In this document: positions 15,836 through 24,410 of the stretch, piece after piece | How positions within the stretch are numbered: position 1 is the stretch's first letter | Layout of the letters: the number at the start of each line of letters is the position of its first letter | Assembly: GCA_937892345.1 (NCBI GenBank) | Contig: CALAGF010000089.1 | Location: forward strand, 1 to 28,458 | From: an uncultured Rhodocyclaceae bacterium | Lineage (GTDB): Bacteria > Pseudomonadota > Gammaproteobacteria > Burkholderiales > Rhodocyclaceae | Reading direction: 5' to 3' | Length of the DNA: 28,458 nucleotides | The notes under the pieces: generated by a model | What the model saw: only the letters and a program-made list of their open reading frames with translations | Told to the model about the DNA's origin: nothing | Database searches by the model: none | Position numbers and translations under genes: made by a program

Positions 15836-16912
15836 ATGAAACGCTTCCTGCCCGCCCTGTTTGCCGGCGCCCTGATCTGCCTGCTGCTGGTCGAATTGCT
15901 GCTGCGCTGCCTGCCGGTCAATTCCGGGGCCCGCATGGCGTCGACCGATGCAAGCCAGCCATACGCCCGCTATCTGCCTCATCAAGCGTATGTGTATTCC
16001 CATGGCTGGCAACTGGCAAACGCCCGGCAGGGAGAAACCAATGGCCGCGGCTTCACGCATTCGATCGACACCCCGCAGCCCGGTGGCCTGCTGATTGTTG
16101 GCGACAGCTATATCGAAAGCCTGATGCTCGATGAAGCGCAAACCGTACAAGGGCAACTGGCGGCTCGCCACCCTGGACAGGTTGCCGCAATTTCCGCAGG
16201 CGCCAACGGCCTTGCCGATGCGGTCAAGATTGTTGAACGCTTTGCCCCAGATTTCCGGCCGGCAAGCATCATCCTGTTTGTCGAACCCTATGACCTGCGC
16301 GAATTGCTCTCGCCGGCACCCGCCGGCCATAACGCTTTTGTCGTCGACCAAGACAGCGTCCGTATCGAGCATTCGCCCTACACCGAATCGCCGCATAAAC
16401 AACACCTGCTCAAATCGGCGCTCTTTCGCTACGCCTATTACAACCTCAAGCTCACCGACTGGCTCAATAATCGCCTGCACCGCGAAAATCCAGAACCTGC
16501 AACGGTCGACCGGAGCAAACTGCAAAAAATGGTGCTGAGCGCCTGGTTCGAACAACTGCTGGCGCTGGAAAAGCAATACGGTCACCGCACCCTGCTGTTG
16601 ATTGATGCCGACCGCGGCCAACTCTATCGCCCGGATTCGCCCCAAGCCGCCTCCTGGTACGCTGGCGACCGCCAAACCCTGCTCGACATGGCGGCCGCCA
16701 AAGGCATACCCAGCATTGACATGGCGCCGATCTTCGCCAGCCACTGGGCTGAGCACCATGCCCGCTTCGACTGGTTGCCCGCAGATGGTCACTGGAATCC
16801 GCGAGCACACGCGCTCGCCGCAGCAGCGATTACTGCCCGACTGACAGATCTCGACACAGCGGCCGACGGACGGCACCCCAAGACATCCGGGTATTCTCCA
16901 ACAAGCCCATGA
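15836..16912 (+). CDS. SGNH-type O-acetyltransferase partner (AlgX/AlgJ-like), membrane anchored
   Basis: This 358-residue protein has an N-terminal anchor or signal segment (MKRFLPALFAGALICLLLVELLL) followed by a periplasmic domain. The block I motif is GDSYIES with nucleophile S91 preceded by D90. The C-terminal block DGHWNPRAH supplies D317 and H319, completing a Ser-His-Asp triad. These are the features of the AlgX/AlgJ SGNH group, which transfers acetyl groups from an MBOAT partner to polysaccharide. The ATG at 15836 is preferred over earlier in-frame starts because it gives the hydrophobic N-terminus and lies 2 bases after the MBOAT stop. It completes the two-gene O-acylation module. 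Confidence 0.9.
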   Translation: MKRFLPALFAGALICLLLVELLLRCLPVNSGARMASTDASQPYARYLPHQAYVYSHGWQLANARQGETNGRGFTHSIDTPQPGGLLIVGDSYIESLMLDEAQTVQGQLAARHPGQVAAISAGANGLADAVKIVERFAPDFRPASIILFVEPYDLRELLSPAPAGHNAFVVDQDSVRIEHSPYTESPHKQHLLKSALFRYAYYNLKLTDWLNNRLHRENPEPATVDRSKLQKMVLSAWFEQLLALEKQYGHRTLLLIDADRGQLYRPDSPQAASWYAGDRQTLLDMAAAKGIPSIDMAPIFASHWAEHHARFDWLPADGHWNPRAHALAAAAITARLTDLDTAADGRHPKTSGYSPTSP

Positions 16913-16919
16913 GCGTTGC

Positions 16920-18254
16920 GTGCTTGACGCTAGCCAACCTGATAGGCTCTACTCTGCCGCGACATCCCTATTCCATCTGGCTTTCCCGCATTTTCATGCG
17001 GCACGACTGAAAATATTGGCTTTCCGCACCTCATCATCCCCTGGTAACCGAGCACCGCGCTTCAAGCGCCGGGTGCTGGCCAGAGCTTGCCTGGGCGTAG
17101 TGCTGCTGGCCGGACCAGCCGCCTACGGGGATGAACTGGATACGCTGCAAATCGGCTTCCGCACCTGGTTGACCATGGATTCCAATCTCTTCCGTCAGGC
17201 GGCAGGCAGTGCCTCGCCGGGGATTGTGGAAGACCGCCAAACCTCAAGCGAACTGGCGCTGAGCTTGTCGCACAGCATCGGTCGGCAGGGATTGCGCCTG
17301 AGTACCACGCTGGTCGAGCACAAATACGACACCAACACCTATCTCAATCACACGAGCAAAAACTATCGTGCGGAATGGGACTGGGTGCTGGGCAGCCAAC
17401 TCCACGGCGTCCTGTTGCTTGAACGCGCCGAGGCGCTCAGCAGTTTTTCCAGCTTCGCCATCGGCAACCTGCGCAACATCCAGACGGTAGACACCAAACA
17501 GGTGCTGGCCGAACTGGATGTTTTCGGCGGCTGGAGTGTTGTGGGGGGACTCACCGAAACCACCCTGAAGAACAGCGCGAGCAATTTCACGCTGGATAGC
17601 GATGCGCTGGTGCTGACGCCGGAAATCGGTCTGCGCTATCGTTTTCCGTCCGGCACCACAATCACGCTCAGCCACCGCAGCAGTGATGGCGAATACACCT
17701 CGCGTCAAACGCCCGACCTGATACTCCTGCTGGATACCGGTTACAAGGAAACGGAGAACAGTCTTGCGGTCAACTGGCCGGTCAGCGGGAAATCAACCAT
17801 CAACGCCCGCGTCGCGCAGGTTGAACGTCATTACGACAATCTCTCGGAGCGCAATTACGACGGCACCCGATTGCAGATCGACTACGCCTTGAAAGCCACA
17901 TCAAAAATCACGGTCAACGTCGCCTACCGGCAAGATCTGGTGCCTTACACCGATACGCGCAGCAGTTATTACCTCGCCCGCACGCTGGGGGTTGCGCCGC
18001 TCTGGCAGATCACGCCCAAGCTTGCCTTGCGCCTGAACCTGAGCCGTGAACGCCGCGATTTTCGCGGCGCTGCACCGGGTGGCACGCTGCGCCCGGAGGA
18101 AACCGTGACCCTGCGCGGCTTGACCATGGACTGGTCACCACTCGACATGATTCGTCTTTCGGCATCGCATCAGCGCGAATCGAGAGACTCCCCCAACCAG
18201 GCCGAATCGTTTGACGCCAACGTCAGCCAGATTTCCGCCAACTTGCGCTTCTAA
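16920..18254 (+). CDS. epsL: Outer-membrane beta-barrel EPS protein, EpsL family (start uncertain)
   Basis: From about residue 70 the protein is a run of alternating amphipathic strands (QIGFRTWLTMDSNLFRQ, LALSLSHSIGRQGLRLST, later SQISANLRF). It ends in the C-terminal Phe typical of outer-membrane barrels. The layout and operon place fit EpsL, the outer-membrane protein of the EpsE-EpsF-EpsG system. A signal peptide is visible around residues 49-70 (KRRVLARACLGVVLLAGPAAYG). The longest frame begins with GTG at 16920, but that puts about 48 residues before the signal peptide. In-frame TTG at 17016 or GTG at 17073 are better biological starts, though none has a clear ribosome binding site. A promoter-like sequence at 16924-16953 supports a later start. 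Confidence 0.85.
   Translation: MLDASQPDRLYSAATSLFHLAFPHFHAARLKILAFRTSSSPGNRAPRFKRRVLARACLGVVLLAGPAAYGDELDTLQIGFRTWLTMDSNLFRQAAGSASPGIVEDRQTSSELALSLSHSIGRQGLRLSTTLVEHKYDTNTYLNHTSKNYRAEWDWVLGSQLHGVLLLERAEALSSFSSFAIGNLRNIQTVDTKQVLAELDVFGGWSVVGGLTETTLKNSASNFTLDSDALVLTPEIGLRYRFPSGTTITLSHRSSDGEYTSRQTPDLILLLDTGYKETENSLAVNWPVSGKSTINARVAQVERHYDNLSERNYDGTRLQIDYALKATSKITVNVAYRQDLVPYTDTRSSYYLARTLGVAPLWQITPKLALRLNLSRERRDFRGAAPGGTLRPEETVTLRGLTMDWSPLDMIRLSASHQRESRDSPNQAESFDANVSQISANLRF
16924..16953 (+). promoter_or_regulatory. Candidate promoter for epsL-epsE-epsF-epsG
   Basis: TTGACG (16924-16929), an 18-base spacer and TCTACT (16948-16953) match sigma-70 at 5 of 6 and 4 of 6 positions. A 6-bp hairpin (CCGCAT/ATGCGG, 16986-17001) follows in the would-be leader. 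If used, transcription would start near 16960, after the most upstream possible epsL start. Confidence 0.4.
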
Positions 18255-18316
18255 CACATGGCCTCCCATAATCCAGCCTGCCCCAAACCAATTGCTGCTA
18301 CCCGAAGGAACGTTCG

Positions 18317-19123
18317 ATGAAGTCACTTGCCCGTTTACTGCTGATACTCAGCCTGATCGGTACCTGGTCGACCTGCTTCGCCCAGAGCAGTGCCGAAGGC
18401 GAATACCGTCTTGGCGCCGGCGACAGCATTCGCATTCTGGTTTTTCAGAATCCGGAACTGACGCTTGAAAGCCGTATCGCCGAAAACGGGGTCATTTCCT
18501 ACCCGCTGCTCGGCAGCGTAAATATTGGCGGCAAAACGGTCGTTGAGGCCGAACGCCAGATTGCCCGCGCACTGGAAAGCGGCGGCTTTGTGCTCAAGCC
18601 GCAAGTCACCATCGCCCTGGCCCAGATTCGCAGCGCCCAAGTCTCGGTTCTCGGTCAGATCACCCGGCCCGGTCGCTATCCGCTGGAAACCGCCAACCTG
18701 AAAGTTTCCGACCTGATTGCCCTTGCCGGCGGCCCATCCGCAACCGGTTCCGATGTCGTGATTCTCTCGGGTACCCGCGATGGCAAACCCTTCAAGCGTG
18801 AAATCGATTTGCCGCTGGCGCTGCTGGGCCAGAACGGTCAGGAAGACCTGCCCGTCCAGGGCGGCGATATCCTGTTCGTCAATCGTGCCCCGATGTTCTA
18901 TGTGTATGGCGAGGCCCAGCGCCCCGGCAGCTACCGTCTCGAACGCAACATGACCGTACAGCAGGCACTGGCAACCGCCGGCGGGATTTCCACACGCGGC
19001 ATGGAGCTCTGGCTGAAGCTGGACCGCAAGCAGGCCGATGGCAGCACCATCCAGTTAGCGCCGGGTCGCTTCGATCTCGTCTTGCCCGATGACGTCATTT
19101 ATGTCCGGGAAAGCCCCTTCTAA
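18317..19123 (+). CDS. epsE: Polysaccharide export outer-membrane protein, EpsE family (Wza-like)
   Basis: This 268-residue protein has a signal peptide (MKSLARLLLILSLIGTWSTCFA, cleavage near residue 22). A Poly_export domain follows (EYRLGAGDSIRILVFQNPELT, SYPLLGSVNIGGKTVVEAERQIARAL), then two SLBB segments. The first is SAQVSVLGQITRPGRYPLE, and the second begins MFYVYGEAQRPGSYRLE and includes MTVQQALATAGGIS. This is the OPX layout of exopolysaccharide export proteins that open the periplasm-outer membrane channel. C20 is not in a good lipobox, so unlike Wza it may be soluble or rely on EpsL for the outer-membrane part. GAAGGAACG precedes the ATG. Its position between epsL and epsF matches the EpsE family. 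Confidence 0.93.
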   Translation: MKSLARLLLILSLIGTWSTCFAQSSAEGEYRLGAGDSIRILVFQNPELTLESRIAENGVISYPLLGSVNIGGKTVVEAERQIARALESGGFVLKPQVTIALAQIRSAQVSVLGQITRPGRYPLETANLKVSDLIALAGGPSATGSDVVILSGTRDGKPFKREIDLPLALLGQNGQEDLPVQGGDILFVNRAPMFYVYGEAQRPGSYRLERNMTVQQALATAGGISTRGMELWLKLDRKQADGSTIQLAPGRFDLVLPDDVIYVRESPF

Positions 19124-19134
19124 AGGTCAACAGC

Positions 19135-20559
19135 ATGAACTTCCAGCAATTTCTTCTCATCCTGTGGGCACGTCGACGGATTGCATTGATCGTCTTCCTG
19201 GTCACCATCATCAGCACCCTGGCCGTGAGCCTGGTCCTGCCCAAGCAATACACCGCCACCAGCACCGTCGTGATTGATGTGAAATCACCCGACCCGATAG
19301 CCGGCATGGTACTTCCCGGTCTGATGGCACCGGGTTACATGGCCACCCAGGTGGACATCATCAACAGTGACCGGGTCGCAGCCAAGGTGGTCGAAGCCCT
19401 CAAGCTGGCAGAGGATCCCGATAACCGCGAGTTCTGGCAGAAGAAAACCGGCGGCCGCGGCGAGATCGTCAATTGGCTGGCCGGCATGTTGCGCCTGGGT
19501 CTGGAAGTTCGCCCCTCTCGCGAAAGCGACGTGATCGAAATCCGTTTCACCGATACCAATGCCCGCCGTGCTGCCGAGATCGCCAACGCATTTGCCGAAG
19601 CCTATATTGCGGTCAACGTTGAATTGCGTGTCGAACCAGCCCGTCAGTACGCCGAGTATTTCGAGAACCAGACCCGCCTGCAGCGCGAACGTCTGGAGGC
19701 TGCACAAACCAAACTTTCCGACTTCCAGCAGAAATACGGCATCGTTGCCAACGACGAACGACTGGACTTCGAAACCCAGCGCCTCACGGAAATCTCAACC
19801 CGTCTGACCCAAGCCCAGAATCAGAGCAGCCAGCTCAAGGCCAAGGAAAAGGTCGGCCGGACGGAAACGCTGGAAGACGTCACCAGCAATACACTGATCA
19901 ACCAGCTACGCTTCGAGGTCGCTCGCGCCGAAGCCAAACTGAAGGAGCTTTCCGGCAACTACGGCGTGAATCATCCGCAGCACCAACGGGCCAGCGCCGA
20001 ACTGGCGGAACTGCGGCAACGGCTGGGCAGCGAAACTGCACGCATCACCTCCTCGGTCGCAACGGCCAACCGCGTCAGCCAAGGCAATGCCACCGAGCTC
20101 CAGGCAGCCTTCGACGGTCAGAAGCAGCGGGTGCTGGAACTGCGCAAGCACCGGGATGAAATCAGTGTGCTGATGCGCGAAGTTGACGCAGCCCAGAAGG
20201 CATTCGATGCCGTGTCACAACGGCTGACACAGAGCCAGCTTGAATCGCAGAGTATCCAGAGCAATGTCTCCATCCTGACCCGTGCCGACGAACCGCTGAC
20301 TCACACCAAGCCAAAGGTCCTGCTCAATGTCGTGCTGGCCGCCTTCCTTGGCGGCATGCTGGGGATCGCCTCGGCGCTGATCCTTGAATTGAGTCAACGC
20401 CGCATCCGCTCCGCCGAAGACCTGTCAATCACCATCGATCTGCCGGTACTGGCCGAACTGGCTCCTGCCTCGCCAGTCGCGATCCAGGGTGGCTGGGGCT
20501 ACTTCAAGAGCCGCATCGGCCGCGATGCGCAAACGAACAAGCCGGGAAAGAAGTCATGA
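19135..20559 (+). CDS. epsF: Chain-length determinant protein (polysaccharide co-polymerase), EpsF family
   Basis: This 474-residue inner-membrane protein is of the Wzz/PCP-2 kind. TM1 is about 13-36 (ARRRIALIVFLVTIISTLAVSLVLP) and TM2 about 395-417 (LLNVVLAAFLGGMLGIASALIL). Between them lies a long periplasmic helical region with coiled-coil character (about 160-380; QNQTRLQRERLEA is one example). The Wzz domain (YTATSTVVIDVKS, TQVDIINSDRVA) and the proline-rich TRADEPLTHTKPK before TM2 are typical. It sets polymer length and works with the EpsG kinase. The start has 11 bases after epsE, and its stop overlaps the epsG ATG by 4 bases (ATGA). Confidence 0.94.
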   Translation: MNFQQFLLILWARRRIALIVFLVTIISTLAVSLVLPKQYTATSTVVIDVKSPDPIAGMVLPGLMAPGYMATQVDIINSDRVAAKVVEALKLAEDPDNREFWQKKTGGRGEIVNWLAGMLRLGLEVRPSRESDVIEIRFTDTNARRAAEIANAFAEAYIAVNVELRVEPARQYAEYFENQTRLQRERLEAAQTKLSDFQQKYGIVANDERLDFETQRLTEISTRLTQAQNQSSQLKAKEKVGRTETLEDVTSNTLINQLRFEVARAEAKLKELSGNYGVNHPQHQRASAELAELRQRLGSETARITSSVATANRVSQGNATELQAAFDGQKQRVLELRKHRDEISVLMREVDAAQKAFDAVSQRLTQSQLESQSIQSNVSILTRADEPLTHTKPKVLLNVVLAAFLGGMLGIASALILELSQRRIRSAEDLSITIDLPVLAELAPASPVAIQGGWGYFKSRIGRDAQTNKPGKKS

Positions 20560-21425
20560 ACCAGACCAGCGATAACCAGAAGACAGGCGATAGCGGACGC
20601 TCCATCGGCGCCATCCTGATTGATAACGGCCGGCTCAGCCCGGAGGCGGCAGAGCGCATCATCAAGCTGCAAAAGGACAAGGGCCTGCGCTTCGGCGATG
20701 CCGCCATTCAACTTGGACTGGTCAGCGCCGCCGATATCGAAAAAGCACTGTCGCACCAGTACGACTACCCGTATCTGACCAGCAGCAGCCAGGTCAGCGA
20801 AACACTGGTTGCCGCTTTCAAACCCTTCAGCCCGGTGGTCGAACAGCTGCGCGCCTTGCGCAGTCAGCTGATGCTGCGCTGGTTCGGCAACGATAGTGCC
20901 AACAAGGCGCTGGCCGTGGTCAGTCCGGAAAGCCGCGAGGGCCGCAGTTTTGTTGCTGCCAACCTTGCCGTGGTGTTTTCCCAGCTGGGCGAACGCACCC
21001 TGCTGATTGATGCCGATTTGCGCAATCCGGTCCAGCACCGCTTTTTCGGCCTGAACAACAAGCAAGGACTGTCCTCGGTACTTGCCGGCCGCAGCAGCCG
21101 CGATGAAGCTGCGATCCGGATTCCCGACCTGATGAATCTCACGGTCTTGTCGGCGGGTCCGCAAGCCCCCAACCCGCTTGAACTGCTCAGCCGTCCGCAA
21201 TTCAGCGCCCTGCTGGCGCAGAGTGGAGAAGATTTCGATATTGTCATCATCGACACGCCGCCTGCAGCCCCGACGGCCGACGCCCAGACCATCTGCGCCC
21301 GCACGCGCGGCGCGTTGATCGTTGCCCGACGCGACATCAGCCAGGCCGCCAGCCTGCGCCGCATGACCCAGAGTCTGCAACAGGATGGCGTGCATCTGGT
21401 CGGCACCCTGCTGAACAACGGTTAA
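20556..21425 (+). CDS. epsG: BY-kinase-like ATPase partner of the co-polymerase, EpsG family
   Basis: This 289-residue cytoplasmic P-loop protein pairs with EpsF. The N-terminal part (15-75) resembles the MshEN/GspE N-terminal fold (IGAILIDNGRLSPEAAERII, FGDAAIQLGLVSAADIEKAL). The ATPase core has a Walker A-like stretch SPESREGRSF (123-132), Walker A' LLIDADLR (D152/D154) and Walker B IVIIDTPP (D233). The expected Walker A lysine is Arg (R130). The whole protein has only three tyrosines, all in YDYPY at 69-73, and its C-terminus (GTLLNNG) has no tyrosine cluster. EpsG homologues are called tyrosine autokinases, but this one departs from the canonical BY-kinase pattern. It starts within the epsF stop. 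Confidence 0.92.
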   Translation: MNQTSDNQKTGDSGRSIGAILIDNGRLSPEAAERIIKLQKDKGLRFGDAAIQLGLVSAADIEKALSHQYDYPYLTSSSQVSETLVAAFKPFSPVVEQLRALRSQLMLRWFGNDSANKALAVVSPESREGRSFVAANLAVVFSQLGERTLLIDADLRNPVQHRFFGLNNKQGLSSVLAGRSSRDEAAIRIPDLMNLTVLSAGPQAPNPLELLSRPQFSALLAQSGEDFDIVIIDTPPAAPTADAQTICARTRGALIVARRDISQAASLRRMTQSLQQDGVHLVGTLLNNG

Positions 21426-21435
21426 CGGAGACGGT

Positions 21436-22941
21436 TTGTCGCTTAGCTTGTCACGTTTCCGCGAGCAACTGCCGGCTGCTGGCCTGGTCATGCTGGCCGG
21501 CCTGTGCGGCACGCTGCTGGCCAAGGGTGCCTACATTCCGCTCGGCGGACTGTTCGGTATTCTGGTTGGTTCACTGGTACTGCTCTTGCCGGCCGAGTGG
21601 GTTCTCGGCCTGCTGTTGCTGCTGACGTTTGTCATCCAGGGCTGCCTGACCTACTTTCTCAATTTCGAGCAGGCAAGCTGGCTGCCCGGCATGTTCTGCG
21701 GCCTGATCGCCATCCGCCTGTTCGTGGAACTCTTCCGCGACCATGCCGCATTGCAGCGTTTTTCGCACGCGGTGCTGCTCCTGCCCATGCTCTCCCTGTT
21801 CGGCTATCTGGGAACGCTGCTGGTGAGTTCGCTGGTAGAAACACCGCCCGTCGTCTCGGTCATTTTCGGCCTCAAAAATGCGCTGCCCTTCTGGTTCGTG
21901 ACTTTGTTCGTGATTGCCGTCAACCATCAGGAACGCCTGCGCAATCTGTTCTGGTGGCTGATCGGTGCCATGTTCTTCCTGCAACTCCCTCTGGTCATCC
22001 TCCAACACTTCGTGATTGCCCCGTCGCGACAGGCCATTTACAGCTGGGATGCTGTCGTTGGCACCTTCGGCGGCAATATGGAGGGCGGGGGTTCGAATTC
22101 AACGCTGACCATTTTTGCCATTTGGGGCCTCGCCTACTTTGGTTCGCTCTACCAGCGAGCCCTGCTCCCGCTATCGGCCCTGCTGCTGGCTGGGGCGACT
22201 ACGCTGGCGATCATCTTTCTCGGCGAAGTCAAAGCAGCCTTTCTCTGGCTGCCGATGGCCATGGCCATCACGTTCCGCAAACTGATCTTTCGCAATGTCA
22301 CCAGTTTTCTGCTCGCCGGACTGTTGACCGCAGGATTGCTGGTGGCACTTTGGACTGCGTATGACGCGTTGTACTGGAGTTCTGAAACCAAAGCCACCAG
22401 CACCGAAGACCGCATGGGCGAGATGTACTACTTCTTTGACGAAAAACAGATCGATCCGAAAACCGGTGAAGTCAGTCGCGGTGCCGCACTGGCCATCTGG
22501 TGGAAGGACATGAACAGTGGCACTCACGAACGGCTCATCGGTTACGGCATCTCCGCTTCACGCACTTCGGCGACCGCTGGCTCGGGCGTAGTGGCCAAAC
22601 GCTACCTGCCGCTTGACGTGGCGGCCACCACGGCAACGCAATTACTCTGGGAAACCGGGATGATTGGCCTCTTGTTTTTTTGCGCGCTGCTCGTCAGCGT
22701 CCCGGTGCTGGCCTGGCGTGCGCTATCGCACCCCGGCCTCCCGGCACTGGAGGGCGCACGCCTTGAAAGCCTGATGACACTGAGTGTCCTGCTCGCTACT
22801 ACGGTGATCTATAACCGTTATCTGGTTGACGAACCCCCCACCCAACTGATGCTGGCACTGTGTCTGGGTTATGTTGCCTTCTGGGTTGCCGAATTGCCAC
22901 GCTTCCGCTCCCCGGGCATGCCTTATGGGAAGCGCACATGA
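21436..22941 (+). CDS. Putative Wzy-like polysaccharide polymerase (O-antigen ligase superfamily), TTG start
   Basis: This 501-residue integral membrane protein has about 11-12 hydrophobic segments and a large extracytoplasmic loop (about 313-400; YWSSETKATSTEDRMGEMYY to VAKRYLPLDVAATT). That architecture is typical of Wzy polymerases and WaaL ligases. The loop contains GYGISASRTS, like the G-x-G segments before the last helices in this superfamily. Its place between the chain-length pair and the flippase supports Wzy. The TTG at 21436 is supported by GGAG 5 bases upstream (21427-21430). The 3' end overlaps the flippase by 4 bases. A ligase role is less likely because no acceptor pathway is nearby. 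Confidence 0.8.
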   Translation: MSLSLSRFREQLPAAGLVMLAGLCGTLLAKGAYIPLGGLFGILVGSLVLLLPAEWVLGLLLLLTFVIQGCLTYFLNFEQASWLPGMFCGLIAIRLFVELFRDHAALQRFSHAVLLLPMLSLFGYLGTLLVSSLVETPPVVSVIFGLKNALPFWFVTLFVIAVNHQERLRNLFWWLIGAMFFLQLPLVILQHFVIAPSRQAIYSWDAVVGTFGGNMEGGGSNSTLTIFAIWGLAYFGSLYQRALLPLSALLLAGATTLAIIFLGEVKAAFLWLPMAMAITFRKLIFRNVTSFLLAGLLTAGLLVALWTAYDALYWSSETKATSTEDRMGEMYYFFDEKQIDPKTGEVSRGAALAIWWKDMNSGTHERLIGYGISASRTSATAGSGVVAKRYLPLDVAATTATQLLWETGMIGLLFFCALLVSVPVLAWRALSHPGLPALEGARLESLMTLSVLLATTVIYNRYLVDEPPTQLMLALCLGYVAFWVAELPRFRSPGMPYGKRT

Positions 22942-24410
22942 GCGTACTGACCAAGTTCATCTCCACCCGCCTGCTCTCCGGCTTTATCGGTATCGGCACC
23001 CCGATCCTGATGGCCCGCGGCATGGAAATCGACGACTACGCGACCTTCACCCTCAGCCTTGCCTGCGCAATCTTGTTGTCCACCTTTACATCGCTGGGCA
23101 TGGACCGGGTCGCCTATCGCTTCCTGCCTGCCGCCCTGCACAACCCCTGGGGCAGAGGATTCATCCTGCGCTTCCTGGGCTACACCAGTGCCATCCGCTT
23201 CACCCTGGTGGGCTCGGTATTGCTCGTACTGGAGACGGTGCTCGGCAGTTTCGACGCCATCGGCTTCTCCGGACTGCAAAACGAAATCCACTGGACGGTC
23301 GCCTTCACCCTCGCTTACACCGCCAGCAATCTGATGTCGGACATTGCCCACGGCGTACTGCTCTTTGAACGACAGGCCGCATTCACGCTGTTTACCCTGG
23401 CCTTGCGGCTGCTGATTGTCTTGACCCTTTACTTGATCTTCGGCCAGCTCGATCTCGACTGGATGTTCCTGCTGGTGATCGGCACCGAACTGATCCTTGC
23501 CGGCGCTTTGCTGTGGGTGGTGTTGCGACTTGCCGGCGGCACGCACGATGCCAGCGAGCATCCATCAGAGCCGCCCACCATTGCCGAGATGTGGCGTGTC
23601 GGTCTGGCCAACTATTGGTCCTATCTGGCCTCCTTTACCGGCTTTACCAGCGTGCAGCGCATTTTGCTGGGTTCGTTTGCCGGCACCACGGAAATTGCAT
23701 CCTTCGGCTTTCAGCAAAGTCTGGCCGACCGTGCCAAGAGCTACCTGCCAACCAATCTCATGCAATCCGCACTCGAACCCTTGCTGGTTTCCCAATACGG
23801 CAAGGGTGTGCCGCTCACCGAAATCACCGGCCAGCTCGATCTGATGCGCCGCCTGAACGCCGTCTTGCTCGGTTCTGCCCTTGTCCTGCTTGGCATCTCG
23901 GGCTATGAAATCATCGCACTGATCTCCAGCGGGAAATTCCAGGATTACTGGTGGATATCGATCTATCTGTGCGTGCAGTACCTGATCAATACCTCGCTGA
24001 CGCTGGCATGGACCAGTTTCAACATTGCCGACCGTTTGCCGACGATGACCAAGATTTTTGCCTCGACCTCGCTGATCTTCATGCCGGTGATGGTGGTTCT
24101 TGCCGAGCGTCTGGGCAGTCAGGGCATCCTGATTGCCAGCATCCTGCAATCGATCACCTTCCTGATTGCCATTCGTTTCATCTTCAAGCTGGAACCAGCC
24201 TATGGCCTGTGGCGAATCAAGCGCGACATGGGCCTTTATGCCGCCATGGCCATCTGTATTTCCGGCGGAGTGCTGCTCAAACCCCTGATCGGCTGGCTGG
24301 CCAGCGGGCTCCTGGGCATGCTGATTTTTTACGGTTTACTGCTCGCCATCCGCTATCTGACCAAGGATGAACTGCAAGCCCTCAAGCAACTGGTCGACAC
24401 TCGCCAATGA
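22938..24410 (+). CDS. Putative Wzx-like polysaccharide flippase (MOP superfamily)
   Basis: This 490-residue protein has about 12-14 transmembrane helices spread through its length. It starts MSVLTKFISTRLLSGFIGIGTPILMARGMEIDDYATFTLSLACAI, the familiar N-terminus of Wzx/RfbX-type exporters (helix, then the D-Y-A-T-F segment). It would move undecaprenyl-linked repeat units to the outer leaflet of the inner membrane. The ATG sits inside the previous stop (ATGA, 22938-22941), and its own end overlaps the next gene by 4 bases. An earlier in-frame start is possible but would extend into the polymerase coding sequence. The substrate cannot be read. Confidence 0.85.
   Translation: MSVLTKFISTRLLSGFIGIGTPILMARGMEIDDYATFTLSLACAILLSTFTSLGMDRVAYRFLPAALHNPWGRGFILRFLGYTSAIRFTLVGSVLLVLETVLGSFDAIGFSGLQNEIHWTVAFTLAYTASNLMSDIAHGVLLFERQAAFTLFTLALRLLIVLTLYLIFGQLDLDWMFLLVIGTELILAGALLWVVLRLAGGTHDASEHPSEPPTIAEMWRVGLANYWSYLASFTGFTSVQRILLGSFAGTTEIASFGFQQSLADRAKSYLPTNLMQSALEPLLVSQYGKGVPLTEITGQLDLMRRLNAVLLGSALVLLGISGYEIIALISSGKFQDYWWISIYLCVQYLINTSLTLAWTSFNIADRLPTMTKIFASTSLIFMPVMVVLAERLGSQGILIASILQSITFLIAIRFIFKLEPAYGLWRIKRDMGLYAAMAICISGGVLLKPLIGWLASGLLGMLIFYGLLLAIRYLTKDELQALKQLVDTRQ

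Noticed and set aside
15674..16876. 400-codon minus-strand frame opposite the SGNH gene
   Set aside because: No start signal or domain; the plus-strand SGNH triad explains the region.
14376..16912. The MBOAT/SGNH pair as alginate genes algI/algJ proper
   Set aside because: No alginate polymerase, epimerase or lyase genes are present; the pair is a general polysaccharide acylation module.
16909..17010. 33-codon frame overlapping the SGNH stop codon as a separate gene
   Set aside because: Too short to support on its own and lacks a ribosome binding site; kept only as a possible leader in the findings.
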